Source of the DNA: a virus
DNA: 64,000 bases
Reading direction: 5' to 3' (one strand)
Virus record (IMG/VR): IMGVR_UViG_3300027743_000025
Span: 22,174 to 86,173 of that record
Made by a program: the position numbers and the translations under genes. The notes under the pieces are model-generated. The model was not told where the DNA came from. It did no database searches and was given only the letters and a program-made list of their open reading frames with translations. This document shows, in pieces, positions 14,347 to 22,640 of the stretch. Each line of letters starts with the position of its first letter. The stretch's first letter is position 1.

Positions 14347-14361
14347 CCGTTGGTGTAGAGT
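14333..14361 (+). promoter_or_regulatory. Tandem-motif promoter for the 14396-16678 operon
   Basis: TTGACA at 14333, TTGACC at 14343 (10 bp phasing), TAGAGT at 14356, 17-bp spacer. This one has a leader: AAGGGG at 14385-14390 precedes ATG 14396. The first hexamer lies in the last codons of the preceding gene. Confidence 0.85.
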
Positions 14362-14395
14362 CGTTCCTATACAGCGAGTCAACTAAGGGGTCGGT

Positions 14396-14968
14396 ATGTG
14401 GATCGTAGGACAGTATGGCTTTATCTCCCTGGTGCAGCACAAGAACGACCCAGGGATCATGCAAGTCCGCGCACGGGTGCGGGAAGACATCCTCATGTAC
14501 TTCCCCGGATATGAGATCGACATGATCATCGGGGCCGACTACCTTTACCGCACGAACGTCCCGCGTGAGATCGTGGCCGAGACCATCGCTGCCGAGATCA
14601 TGGGATACAGCGTGACCAGCCACGTCAAGGATGAGGCTATCCGGGCTTCCCAGCCGAACGCCTACCGGCAGACCGCCTACTACGCCTGCTGGAGAGCCCT
14701 CTCGGACATGCAGCCATACGCACCATACTCCCGGCTGCCGCGCGCTGAAGAGAAGCGCCTGCTCAATCGGCGGGTAGGAGTGCAGCAGCCGCTGAACTGG
14801 TGGGATGACGCCATGCTCCCGTTCGAGAAGGATGTGATGAACCCAGCGTGGGACGGTCCGACGCAGGACATCCCCGAGCTGGAGGAAGACGATAAGCAGC
14901 CCCGGGACAAGCACGGCCGGTTCGCCTCGAAGCACCGCAAGACCAAGAAGGGTAAGACCAATGGATAA
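14396..14968 (+). CDS. Hypothetical protein, 190 aa
   Basis: No family recognised. The protein is rich in Tyr, Trp and Pro, with a helical middle (REIVAETIAAEIMGYSVTSH) and a basic low-complexity tail (KHGRFASKHRKTKKGK). The RFASKH-type tail resembles the C-terminal basic linkers of several proteins here. First gene of an operon with its own strong promoter and ribosome binding site. It overlaps the next gene by 8 bp. Confidence 0.8.
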   Translation: MWIVGQYGFISLVQHKNDPGIMQVRARVREDILMYFPGYEIDMIIGADYLYRTNVPREIVAETIAAEIMGYSVTSHVKDEAIRASQPNAYRQTAYYACWRALSDMQPYAPYSRLPRAEEKRLLNRRVGVQQPLNWWDDAMLPFEKDVMNPAWDGPTQDIPELEEDDKQPRDKHGRFASKHRKTKKGKTNG

Positions 14969-15347
14969 CGGGTATCCGCCGCTCCCGCACGACGACCGGG
15001 AGGAGAAGCTGCCCGCGTGGGCGCAGAAGCAGATGGGCGAGCTACGCCGCCGGACCAAGGCCGCTGAGGACGCCGTATTCAACGCCGCGAACGGGGAGAA
15101 GCTGGAGGAGTCGGATACGATCTTCCGGCCCTACGGGGACATCCCTAAGGGTTTGGGTGTGGGCCAGACAGTGCGATTCAAGCTGACTGGTGGGGAAGCC
15201 CAGCCGAAGTTCAGCAGTGACTACATAGATATTCGGGTGATGGGCGGCAACGGCCATGCCGTACAGATCATGGGCGGCCGAGCTGTTGTCCTACACCCAC
15301 AATCGTCTAATGTGGTCAACGTCCGTATGGCCCCGCCTTACCTGTAG
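14961..15347 (+). CDS. Hypothetical beta-rich protein, 128 aa
   Basis: Its first third is helical and charged (EEKLPAWAQKQMGELRRRTKAAEDAVFNAA); the rest reads as a small beta-barrel with GLGVGQTVRFKLTGGEAQPKF and ends VVNVRMAPPYL. No known domain name. Co-translated with the gene before it. Confidence 0.75.
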   Translation: MDNGYPPLPHDDREEKLPAWAQKQMGELRRRTKAAEDAVFNAANGEKLEESDTIFRPYGDIPKGLGVGQTVRFKLTGGEAQPKFSSDYIDIRVMGGNGHAVQIMGGRAVVLHPQSSNVVNVRMAPPYL

Positions 15348-15361
15348 GAAGGAGCAGCACC

Positions 15362-15901
15362 ATGAGCGGTAAGACCAAGATCTCGATCGCTGTCCTGTGG
15401 TTCATGGTGCTGCTCTCTGTGATCTGGCTGTTCGTGCCGAGCGTGTCAACCAAGGGCATCGGGGTGTTCCGGTGGTTCAACCCGGAGAAGGTCTACATCA
15501 GCGTAGATCCGAGTCTCAGCGAGGTAGTCTGGCCGGTGGCCGAGGCAGCCAAGTTCGTCGACCAGTACACCGCCAGCAAGATGGTGTTTGGTAACTGCCG
15601 TAAGGGCAGCCGGTGCATCACGATGCGAGAAAACCCGAAGCTGCCTATCACCGTCGCTGGCCGCGCTAGCTGGACTAGAGAACGTTTGACTGTACGAGTT
15701 GAGTTCAACTCTTCGTATGCAGACAAGCCCCATGATGCGCTGCTGCGCCTGGTGATCCATGAGTTGGGGCACACGTTCGGGATCCATGGCCATAACCCCG
15801 AGTGCACGTCCGTGATGTTCGCCTACCTCACGTGTGGGCGAGGCGTGCCACCGCCCCAGAGCTTCACCGCCGAAGAGATCAAAACCCTAGAGAGGCACTA
15901 G
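15362..15901 (+). CDS. Membrane-anchored zinc metalloprotease (metzincin-like), 179 aa
   Basis: A single N-terminal transmembrane or uncleaved signal segment (about residues 8-26) places the rest outside the cytoplasm. The catalytic zinc motif is HELGHTFGIHGH (H133, E134, H137, G140) followed by a Met-turn-like TSVM at 149-152, as in matrixin-type proteases. The third ligand is unusual: the canonical position 143 is Gly, and H142 or H144 flank it. It may cleave a surface protein or aid entry or exclusion. AGGAAGGAG precedes ATG 15362. Confidence 0.82.
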   Translation: MSGKTKISIAVLWFMVLLSVIWLFVPSVSTKGIGVFRWFNPEKVYISVDPSLSEVVWPVAEAAKFVDQYTASKMVFGNCRKGSRCITMRENPKLPITVAGRASWTRERLTVRVEFNSSYADKPHDALLRLVIHELGHTFGIHGHNPECTSVMFAYLTCGRGVPPPQSFTAEEIKTLERH

Positions 15902-15903
15902 GA

Positions 15904-16236
15904 ATGGTTGCCCGCATGGACCCCAGGATCGTGGCCGAGATCCTGACACTGCATGACAAGGTGCGCCGGAGCTATGCTCGCCACCTGCACTGGCAGTTGA
16001 CATGCGTGGCCTACCACATCAACCCCGAGATCTTCCCGCTTCCCCAGGAGCGCAAGAAGCCCGCGCTGGCACACCGAACTAATATGTACTTGATGGCCGT
16101 CCGATTGACCAAGCTGCTCCACTTGCCGTTGCCTGTCTCGGCTTCGCTGTATGAGATCGGCAAGCTGTTGCTGACCGTGGAGACCAAGCTGCTTAACATC
16201 CCGGAAGCTGACCCTGAGGAGATCGACTTTGTTTAG
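15904..16236 (+). CDS. Hypothetical helical protein, 110 aa
   Basis: ATG 15904 lies 2 bp after the protease stop. The product is helical, with repeated Leu/His positions (ILTLHDKVRRSYARHLHWQL) and a polar acidic end. No domain recognised; expression is coupled to the metalloprotease, so a chaperone or partner role is possible. Confidence 0.7.
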   Translation: MVARMDPRIVAEILTLHDKVRRSYARHLHWQLTCVAYHINPEIFPLPQERKKPALAHRTNMYLMAVRLTKLLHLPLPVSASLYEIGKLLLTVETKLLNIPEADPEEIDFV

Positions 16237-16237
16237 G

Positions 16238-16678
16238 ATGGGCGAGAAGATCTACAAGAAGGGCGAGTCCTTTGAGACCGCCAAAGCATTTGACCGCCAT
16301 GTCCTGTGGGCTAACGATGACACGGTCTTCTACGCTTACGCCGCCGGGGACAAAGGTATTGGGTACGCATCTAGTTCTCCGGAGGACTTCGTGATTCTGC
16401 CCCAGCCCCAGCGACCCGGCCTGAAGGTGGGCGACATTGCCAAGCTGCGCCACTCCAACGGTAAGGCTAGGTTCACGATCAAGTTCATCATCGATAATGA
16501 TGCTCTGGTCAAGGGGGACGACGGCACTGTCAAGATCATTGGGCTGGATAGTCTAGAGCCGGTCAACTGGAATATCACCAGGATCGACTGGACCGATGAC
16601 ACTACGTGGGTTGTCACGATCACCGGCACCGGCAAGATTCCGGACTGGGTGGGCGACACGGACCACCCGCTCTCTTAG
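16238..16678 (+). CDS. Hypothetical SH3-like beta-barrel protein, 146 aa
   Basis: ATG 16238 overlaps the previous stop (TAGGATG); a TTG at 16229 is less likely. Two segments have the look of KOW/SH3-type barrels: LKVGDIAKLRHSNGKARFTIKFI and a later VKIIGLDSLEPVNW, a style also used many times in the giant protein at 39973-48210. Last gene before the promoter at 16683. Confidence 0.7.
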   Translation: MGEKIYKKGESFETAKAFDRHVLWANDDTVFYAYAAGDKGIGYASSSPEDFVILPQPQRPGLKVGDIAKLRHSNGKARFTIKFIIDNDALVKGDDGTVKIIGLDSLEPVNWNITRIDWTDDTTWVVTITGTGKIPDWVGDTDHPLS

Positions 16679-16682
16679 AGGA

Positions 16683-16711
16683 TTGTCAACCACTAAACCG
16701 CCCACTAGTCT
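16683..16711 (+). promoter_or_regulatory. Leaderless promoter for the gene at 16718
   Basis: TTGTCA, 17 bp, TAGTCT, 6 bp, ATG. It lacks the second motif copy 10 bp downstream, the clearest exception to the tandem pattern. Confidence 0.7.
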
Positions 16712-16717
16712 CCAACC

Positions 16718-16948
16718 ATGAACCTAGGGGACGTGTGGAACGCACTGCTCACAGCGGTTGAAGTTCTCGTTGTGGCCTGCGTACTCGTGCTTGGCGTGAT
16801 GATCCTAAGAAACGCCGCCGTGGCCTCCCGGACCTGTAGACAGATGATCTGGGCACCCAGCCGGCACAACCACAGATGCTCCGTAGCGCGCTATACGGAA
16901 CACGCCGCCCACCGATGCAAGTGTGGGTACTTATGGGAAAACTACTAG
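16718..16948 (+). CDS. Single-pass membrane protein with Cys/His tail, 76 aa, leaderless
   Basis: One strongly hydrophobic helix (about residues 10-33) is followed by an arginine-rich cytoplasmic part that carries HRCSV and HRCKCGYLW, a possible zinc site. It is leaderless by promoter geometry. Function unknown; the membrane anchor plus zinc tail suggests an effector acting at the inner face of the membrane. Confidence 0.75.
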   Translation: MNLGDVWNALLTAVEVLVVACVLVLGVMILRNAAVASRTCRQMIWAPSRHNHRCSVARYTEHAAHRCKCGYLWENY

Positions 16949-16956
16949 CCTGCCTG

Positions 16957-16985
16957 TTGTCATTCGTTGATAAGCCTGCTAAGAT
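16957..16985 (+). promoter_or_regulatory. Tandem-motif promoter for 17020-17537
   Basis: TTGTCA at 16957, TTGATA at 16967 (10 bp), TAAGAT at 16980, 17-bp spacer. The predicted start near 16992 excludes the ATG at 16984 and makes ATG 17020, with GGAAGG upstream, the start codon. Confidence 0.8.
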
Positions 16986-17019
16986 GGAGACATCAGCCAC
17001 CAAGCAGGAAGGCACCGAG

Positions 17020-17157
17020 ATGATCGTCTGGACTCCAGAAACCGGGAGCACCTACGGCCACGACCAGAACCCCGTCGTCTTCGCCGTACAGAGCTACCAC
17101 ATGTGGATCAAGAAGATCGTCCGGGACATCCGGTACCCGGAAGGACCACCACAGTGA
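17020..17157 (+). CDS. Small hypothetical protein, 45 aa
   Basis: The start is set by the promoter and the GGAAGG ribosome binding site. The peptide has a neutral N-terminus, then VVFAVQSYHMWIKKIVRDI, an amphipathic helix. Its stop overlaps the GTG of the next gene. Confidence 0.65.
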   Translation: MIVWTPETGSTYGHDQNPVVFAVQSYHMWIKKIVRDIRYPEGPPQ

Positions 17158-17537
17158 GCTACACCGTCTTCGTAGACCACCCCGAGAGCGCAGCCATGCG
17201 CGAGGAGAACTGGACCGCTTGGAGCTTCTGGTCCGAGCAGAATGCTCCGTGGATCGGCCTTGGAGTCCAGGAAATGGCCGGCGTGCTGGAGCAGCTGGCC
17301 GACCAGCCCACGGGCAATGACATCCCAGCTGTGCTGAACAGCGGCGGGCACTTAACCCCTGACCAGGCTTTGTCGCTCAGACTGTTCCTGGCCCTGAACC
17401 CGAACATCCCGGTGCGCTTCGCACACGTGCTGACGTTCGCAGCCAACTATGGGCACGGGCTCCGGGTAGAGCTGTCACCTCAGGCTCCGATGACAGCCGT
17501 AACGTACTTGGCCAACAAGGGATCCGCCCGCAACTGA
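17154..17537 (+). CDS. Hypothetical protein, 127 aa
   Basis: GTG 17154 overlaps the previous TGA, with GGAAGG upstream. The sequence shows a helical core with many Ala/Leu and no known motif. Its end overlaps the convergent gene at 17480 by 58 bp, a large antisense overlap. Confidence 0.7.
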   Translation: MSYTVFVDHPESAAMREENWTAWSFWSEQNAPWIGLGVQEMAGVLEQLADQPTGNDIPAVLNSGGHLTPDQALSLRLFLALNPNIPVRFAHVLTFAANYGHGLRVELSPQAPMTAVTYLANKGSARN

Positions 17538-17965
17538 GTGAGCACCTCGAACGCCAGCCGTGGCAGGCTGTCAACCGGACGGCCCTCTGTTACCGCCGCG
17601 ACCACTTCCTCCGGCGTGCGGAGCACCCAGGCCCGGTAACGCTGGACCTCCAGCCGGGTATGTGGGTCCATCCGATCTCCCACTGCCGGCCGGCACTCCA
17701 CACAGGGAACCCGCCGCACAAGGCCCTCTTCCCCCGCGTCGAGCCAGGAGATCATCCGCCAGTTGACACGGGGACAGGTCGGCTTGTGTGCCACTGTCGA
17801 GCGGCCGATCTTGCTCATGACCCACTCGTCTGAGCCAGCTAACCGATAGATCGCCAGCTCCGTCCACCGCACAGCAGAAGTCCGGGCACTGGTGGCTGAG
17901 GCGACAACGGTTGCTTCAAACTTCAGGTACCGCCGGCCGTCTCGGACGACATGCGGCGCGGCCAC
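17480..17965 (-). CDS. Hypothetical protein with Cys motifs, 161 aa
   Basis: The sequence includes HKPTCPRVNW and RRVPCVECRPAVGD, a possible four-Cys zinc site about residues 60-95. The C-terminal half is helical. It is coupled to the winged-helix regulator above (GTG 17965 overlaps that stop TAG). Confidence 0.7.
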   Translation of the reverse strand: MAAPHVVRDGRRYLKFEATVVASATSARTSAVRWTELAIYRLAGSDEWVMSKIGRSTVAHKPTCPRVNWRMISWLDAGEEGLVRRVPCVECRPAVGDRMDPHTRLEVQRYRAWVLRTPEEVVAAVTEGRPVDSLPRLAFEVLTQLRADPLLAKYVTAVIGA

Positions 17966-18240
17966 TAGCCGGCCGCCTGCCGCTTGCGGTACTTGCTCCG
18001 CCCGGTGCCGTTGGTCTGGCCGTCCTTGCCGCTGAACTCCCGCTCGATCAGCCCCCGGCGGGCCAAACGCCAGAGCCTGGTGGCTGCCTCATGGGTAGGA
18101 ATCGCGAGCACCTCAGCGACCTCTACCGGGCGCATGCCGTCAGCAGCTTTCCGCCGGTTCAGGAGCTGGACGATCAGCCGGTCGCGCTCAGCTCGGATCT
18201 CGGGAACCTCCGGCGGCTTCTTGGGCTTGATCTTCTGCAT
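17965..18240 (-). CDS. Winged-helix DNA-binding regulator, 91 aa
   Basis: A basic, Pro-rich start is followed by a helix-turn-helix (about residues 36-62, with MRPVEVAEVLAIPTHEAATRL) and a wing-like GRSKYRKR end, the layout of small MarR/PadR-like transcription factors. It is the only recognisable transcription factor of the window and is divergent from the gene at 18265, with an AT-rich 24-bp intergenic stretch holding overlapping -10-like boxes (TATACT/TATAGT) on both strands. Autoregulation there is plausible. Whether it recognises GTTGACA is not known. Confidence 0.75.
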   Translation of the reverse strand: MQKIKPKKPPEVPEIRAERDRLIVQLLNRRKAADGMRPVEVAEVLAIPTHEAATRLWRLARRGLIEREFSGKDGQTNGTGRSKYRKRQAAG

Positions 18241-18251
18241 GCTGAGTAGCG

Positions 18252-18257
18252 TACTAT
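18252..18257 (+). promoter_or_regulatory. Predicted -10 box of the leaderless gene at 18265
   Basis: TACTAT lies 7 bp before ATG. No good -35 hexamer is seen upstream, so activation by another factor, perhaps the divergent winged-helix protein, is possible. Confidence 0.4.
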
Positions 18258-18264
18258 ACTCCGC

Positions 18265-18825
18265 ATGATTAGTGGTGAGGCTGCGAAGGATGCGCTAGTT
18301 GTGGCGGCCCGCAAGGTGCACGCAGAGCAGATGACGATAAACGGCGACAGAATTCACGGAGTGAACATCACCGTTGACCCAGCGTTATATCTCGCTGCCT
18401 GGCAGGGTGGAAAGCTGAAGGTTGAGAAGGTGGAGATCCCCAGCGTCATGTGGGACAACGCCAACCCGGAAGTGGTGCTCAACTCCCTGATCCCGAAGGA
18501 AGGCGCCGACCAGCTGGAGGGCTTCATCGGAGCCCTGTTCACCGGCGAGGTCGTCATGGTTGACACGGAGAAGAAGGGCAAGGCCGGAGTGCCGAAGGGA
18601 ACGCTTCCCGTGACCAGCGTTTCAGGCCGGTTGACAGTGGGAGTGCTCGCCACTGAAAAGACCCAGGTGGGGTTGCTCGAAGTTGAAGGAGAGCCCGCCC
18701 CGACCATCTTCACCGAGATCGGGAAGTTCGGCCCCGTGGGGAAGGCTCTCCTTGCGTTCTCTAAGCGGATCGTGGACGCTGCTGCCACCAAGGCGACCAA
18801 TGAGGATCCGTTCAGCCCGCTCTAG
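18265..18825 (+). CDS. Hypothetical protein, 186 aa
   Basis: It has an N-terminal helical part then mostly beta structure (VNITVDPALYLAAW, LTVGVLATEKTQVG) and an Ala-rich C-terminal helix. No domain recognised. It stands alone, opposite the winged-helix gene and just before the convergent endolysin gene, with which it overlaps by 4 bp. Confidence 0.75.
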   Translation: MISGEAAKDALVVAARKVHAEQMTINGDRIHGVNITVDPALYLAAWQGGKLKVEKVEIPSVMWDNANPEVVLNSLIPKEGADQLEGFIGALFTGEVVMVDTEKKGKAGVPKGTLPVTSVSGRLTVGVLATEKTQVGLLEVEGEPAPTIFTEIGKFGPVGKALLAFSKRIVDAAATKATNEDPFSPL

Positions 18826-19691
18826 GGGACGAAATTCATCCCAACAGCGAACCCGATCGCACCGCCGATGATCAGGAATGCAATGGCGACCAGAGCGACC
18901 ACACTCCGTAAGGTGGCGTTGGCCGCCGTGAACGCCGAGGAGCTGGCATTCAGGGAGTTCAGGTTGGCGATCACCGTGGGAGCGAAGTCGTTCGCCAGGT
19001 AACCCGTGCGGTTGAAGGTGGTCCACTGAGCGCCGGCCGCCGTGTAGCTGCCCCCACTCGGGTCCACGTCGTACTGCCATACATCCTTAGCGCTCACTTC
19101 GTCCTCATCTCCTTGTCCCCACTGCCCGCGATCTTCCACCTCGGACTCATTCTTATCGCAGTCAGCGCCTGCGATATAGACCCCGTTCAGCACCTGCTTG
19201 ACGTGGTTGCCGGGATACCAGCTGCCATAGCTCCAAGCGTAGGTCTGCCAGAACCACTCGCACCAGCCATTGTTAGCCGCCTCGGTCACGGCGCGGTAGC
19301 TGCCATAGATGCCGAGCCGGGAGCGAGGCAGAACGGAAGCCAGGCCGTCAAAGTAAGACTTGGCTGTTGGCAGCTGGTTGGGCTGGATATCAAAGTCCAC
19401 TGAGAAGTAGATCGGACGATTCTCCGGCATGCCGAGAGCCCTCGCCTGCGCGATAGCCTCACGTGCGTGCTCCACCCCAGCTGAGTAGCCGCCAAGGGAG
19501 TCCTGCGTGTCCCACTCCCAGTTGCAGATCACCGAGAGTCCGGCCGCTAGCAATGAGTTCAGCTCACTTTGCCCGAGATTCTTGCCCGTCGTGTCGTACG
19601 ACAGGTAGCGAAGCACATAGCGGTAGCCGAGCCGGTACAGCTCTTGTGGGTTGGGCCGTCCCCAGGAGTAGTCAACTCCGTATACGGTCAT
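18822..19691 (-). CDS. DUF1906-type endolysin with C-terminal membrane segment, 289 aa
   Basis: Residues 1-230 match the DUF1906/Rv2525c-like glycoside hydrolase fold: VDYSWGRPNP at the start, CNWEWDT, YFSVDFDIQP and GIYGSY are the typical strand ends with acidic residues near the active site. These enzymes act on peptidoglycan. About residues 260-285 form one hydrophobic helix (VALVAIAFLIIGGAIGF), an unusual C-terminal anchor or a built-in holin-like part. It is the last gene of the leftward late operon, where lysis genes are expected. No separate holin lies next to it. Confidence 0.8.
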   Translation of the reverse strand: MTVYGVDYSWGRPNPQELYRLGYRYVLRYLSYDTTGKNLGQSELNSLLAAGLSVICNWEWDTQDSLGGYSAGVEHAREAIAQARALGMPENRPIYFSVDFDIQPNQLPTAKSYFDGLASVLPRSRLGIYGSYRAVTEAANNGWCEWFWQTYAWSYGSWYPGNHVKQVLNGVYIAGADCDKNESEVEDRGQWGQGDEDEVSAKDVWQYDVDPSGGSYTAAGAQWTTFNRTGYLANDFAPTVIANLNSLNASSSAFTAANATLRSVVALVAIAFLIIGGAIGFAVGMNFVP

Positions 19692-19700
19692 GCTCCCCTC

Positions 19701-21896
19701 CTACTCTTTCTCCTGCTTAGGCTGAGCCTTCTTGGCCGGAGGCTGCGGGACAGCCTTCTTGGCCGGCTGCTCCGCCGCCGGAGACTTGGGCTTGGGCTTG
19801 GGCTTCTCCTCCGGCTCCACCTCAGCCACGATCGGGTACGTGTCAACCGGGAAGTCTTCCAGCGGCATAGCCGACTCGTCCACAGGGGACTCCTCAGCTG
19901 TTGCTGCCAGCCCGCCGCCGTCAGTGATCTGGAAGATCAGCCTTCCGGATCTGGTTCCATCCGCGTTCTGGACAACAAGCGCCAAGGCGTACGGAACGCC
20001 GGGGGTGACAGTGAACTGAGAAACAGGAAGCACAGCAGTCAGTTGCGTTGGACTGACGGGAGTAGTCACCAGCTGAATGTCCTTGATATTGGTATTTCCT
20101 GTGGTGAATACCAAGACTTTCGGGTTGTTGAACCCTGTTCCGTTAATCGTCAAAACGGTGTCAGGGCTGCCGGGCAACACATCTGGAGGGGACACGTCGA
20201 CAATTGTCGGAGAGGAAGCGCTAACGATGATTGACTGAGGAGCCTCCGCTCCTGAAGAGTCAATCACCTTGGCCGAGTAGGTGCCGGGGCCTGCATAGGT
20301 GTGGGCGTAAGCCGCGTTGTTCTGGAATGGAGGGAGGAAATCCTGCGTCCCATCGCCCCACACGAAAGTCTGCTGTGCACCAAGGCCGCTCATGTTCCGG
20401 CCGGCCATCCCGCCGTTGTACCAGTATGAAGTGAGCAGAGAGGCAGGTGCCGCAGTGATGGGGAAGCTCTGCTCTCCCCAGGCCCCAGTGGAATCCGTAG
20501 CCCGAACCGTGTAGGTCCCAGCAGCAGCATAGGTGTGAGACGTGGTAGCTGTGCCATTGGCAGCCGTGGTGAACGTTCCGTCTCCCCAATCGTAGGTAAC
20601 CGCCCCCGTAGAGAACTGAGCAGTTGCATCGAGCTTGAGCGCAACGTGAGTGCCTGCAACCTTGAGCCCGGTAACCACCAGCTGCTGAGTCTTCAGAGCG
20701 GCCCCAGCAGTGGGGGTCTGCCCTGATCCGCTGGAGAGCAGTGAAACGGTATACGTCCCAGGGGCCGGGTAGGTGAAGATCGGTCCCGCTCCTGCCGATG
20801 CACAAGCCTGTCCGCCCGCTGCGCCGAAGTCGTAGCAGAAGTGTGGAGCCTGGTTGGTTGACAGCTGTGCCTTGAGGCCGCCCATGTTGTGCACGCTGAA
20901 GGTGACATCCACCGGGACAGGCTCTGTGCTGGAAGCTCCGCCGACATCAGTTGCCGTGATGGTGTAGGCACCCAGCGTGGCGTAGTAGTGGGTCGTCGGG
21001 GTAGTCCCGTTAGGAGCGACCGTATCTGTGGACCCGTCTCCCCAGTCGTACGTCACCGCGCCGGTAGCGTTCGGGGCTGTGACCGTCACCGTCTGACCGG
21101 TCCGGACCACCGTGATCGGGAGGAGCACCAACGACGGGTCAATGGGTCCGAGCCGCACCGCCGCGCAGGGCGCGAAGTCGACGGCCGCGATCTCGTTGGC
21201 CTGCACCATGGTGTGGTTCTGCTGCGCGTTCAAGATCAGCCCGGACGTGTCAACCGGGGTGAGGTAGATCTTGATCGGGCCGGTGAACCACAGCCACGGG
21301 ACGACGCGGGGATCTCCGGTCGGGAAGGGGTTGGAGTATCCGGTGGACGACACCACCACGTCACCCCAGACCGAGACCAGGTCTCCGTCTCCCGTAGTCG
21401 TCAGGACCCCAAGCTGGATGAGCTTGGGCACGTGATCCGGGGCCACATGCATTAGTGGGGCTTCGCCGATCACTGAGCTGGTCCACATCTCCCGAGCACC
21501 CGAGATAGCGGCGACCCAGTCAGCGTCAGTGGCGTTGTCCGGGTCGGCCGGCAGCGGCGCCTCTCGCATGCCCCCCAGCCAGGTCTGCGCGTCGCCAGTC
21601 GCCTGCATGATGAATGACCGGCCCAGAGCCCGCTCGTTGACATCCTTCAGTGCGCCTTTGAGCCAGGTCGGGGCGTCTTCCCGGTAGCAGGATGTGCCGC
21701 TGAACAGCTCAGCGTTGATAGCGAACGGCGCCACAAAGTATACGGAGTCATCTTCCCCCGTGATGATCTGGCTGTCCTCTACTGCACAAGCGTCAGAGAG
21801 GTACACGTTCACGTCACACTCGCGCGCCTTTGCCTCGTAACCCACCATCCAGTTGCCCTCGGACACCTGCACGTCGGCCGCGTCAAGTAGTCTCAT
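19701..21896 (-). CDS. Minor tail protein with PKD and IPT/TIG domains, 731 aa
   Basis: Residues 1-260 are a unique N-terminal domain with several cysteines. Then follow PKD-type repeats, seen as TYDWGDGS and TYDWGDGT followed by TYTVRATDST (at least two clear copies and two diverged ones with VWGDG), then an IPT/TIG-like module (VDVSPPDVLPGSPDTVLTING) and a Lys/Pro/Glu-rich tail. PKD and IPT domains are common carbohydrate- or surface-contacting units of tail tips. Located between baseplate-like genes and endolysin. Confidence 0.8.
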   Translation of the reverse strand: MRLLDAADVQVSEGNWMVGYEAKARECDVNVYLSDACAVEDSQIITGEDDSVYFVAPFAINAELFSGTSCYREDAPTWLKGALKDVNERALGRSFIMQATGDAQTWLGGMREAPLPADPDNATDADWVAAISGAREMWTSSVIGEAPLMHVAPDHVPKLIQLGVLTTTGDGDLVSVWGDVVVSSTGYSNPFPTGDPRVVPWLWFTGPIKIYLTPVDTSGLILNAQQNHTMVQANEIAAVDFAPCAAVRLGPIDPSLVLLPITVVRTGQTVTVTAPNATGAVTYDWGDGSTDTVAPNGTTPTTHYYATLGAYTITATDVGGASSTEPVPVDVTFSVHNMGGLKAQLSTNQAPHFCYDFGAAGGQACASAGAGPIFTYPAPGTYTVSLLSSGSGQTPTAGAALKTQQLVVTGLKVAGTHVALKLDATAQFSTGAVTYDWGDGTFTTAANGTATTSHTYAAAGTYTVRATDSTGAWGEQSFPITAAPASLLTSYWYNGGMAGRNMSGLGAQQTFVWGDGTQDFLPPFQNNAAYAHTYAGPGTYSAKVIDSSGAEAPQSIIVSASSPTIVDVSPPDVLPGSPDTVLTINGTGFNNPKVLVFTTGNTNIKDIQLVTTPVSPTQLTAVLPVSQFTVTPGVPYALALVVQNADGTRSGRLIFQITDGGGLAATAEESPVDESAMPLEDFPVDTYPIVAEVEPEEKPKPKPKSPAAEQPAKKAVPQPPAKKAQPKQEKE

Positions 21897-21905
21897 GTCC
21901 TCTCC

Positions 21906-22640
21906 TCAGTTGGTGTAGCTGGCCGTGAGCTGGCCCTGGTTGGGTACGGTGGTCTGGATTACCGTTTCGTATAGGTCTGAGTGTAAGCCGATTCCGACCG
22001 CCGTAGCGTCGCGAAATGCCTGTGCCCACGCTATGGGGAGGTAGATCGTAGTGAGCACGCCAGTAGGGATATACGGAGTAAAAACCCTAGAAATACTGGT
22101 ATAAGACCCCGGAGAGCCGGTTCCTGTCCCTGCCTTCAACAGGTCAACCGCCAGCGATACCTTGCTGAATACCTGAAAGGGCTGGATCTTGATGTTGAGA
22201 CCAGTCAGGGTCTTGCCCACCAGCGAGGTGCCGAAGGCTGCCGGGTAGAACATGGCCACATTCTGTTCCCCGCCCACGGGGAGGTTCACCCCGCTGCTCC
22301 ACGCCCCCGTGTCTTCGCGATACCCGGCCCAGCTACTGGCTGTGGTGGAAGTAGGAGTGATTACCGGATCTACTGGAGCCGTCACCAGAGTTACCTTGCC
22401 GAGCAGCAGCATTCCCCTGGTCTCCATGACCAAAGTCTCGGCAAAGTCCCCCACGGCCGGCGTGTAGTTGCCCGTATATGCCACACCAGTGATATCTACG
22501 TTGGATGGGTTGGTAGTCGTCGACTCATCGGTGTATCTGACCGTCGCCGTGCGCGTGGTGGTGTTCACGGCCGTTACATAGGTCCGGATGACCCGGATGG
22601 GAGTTTCTTTCTTGAGCACATGGGCCAGGTCGTAGGACAT
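21906..22640 (-). CDS. Minor tail protein, 244 aa
   Basis: ATG 22640 overlaps the previous TGA. The N-terminal 80 residues form a small beta-barrel with VNTTTRTATVRYTDES, as in baseplate spike or OB-fold proteins; the C-terminal half is a beta-rich Thr/Gly-type domain, plausibly carbohydrate-binding. Position between the hub-like protein and the PKD protein supports a tail-tip role. Confidence 0.7.
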   Translation of the reverse strand: MSYDLAHVLKKETPIRVIRTYVTAVNTTTRTATVRYTDESTTTNPSNVDITGVAYTGNYTPAVGDFAETLVMETRGMLLLGKVTLVTAPVDPVITPTSTTASSWAGYREDTGAWSSGVNLPVGGEQNVAMFYPAAFGTSLVGKTLTGLNIKIQPFQVFSKVSLAVDLLKAGTGTGSPGSYTSISRVFTPYIPTGVLTTIYLPIAWAQAFRDATAVGIGLHSDLYETVIQTTVPNQGQLTASYTN

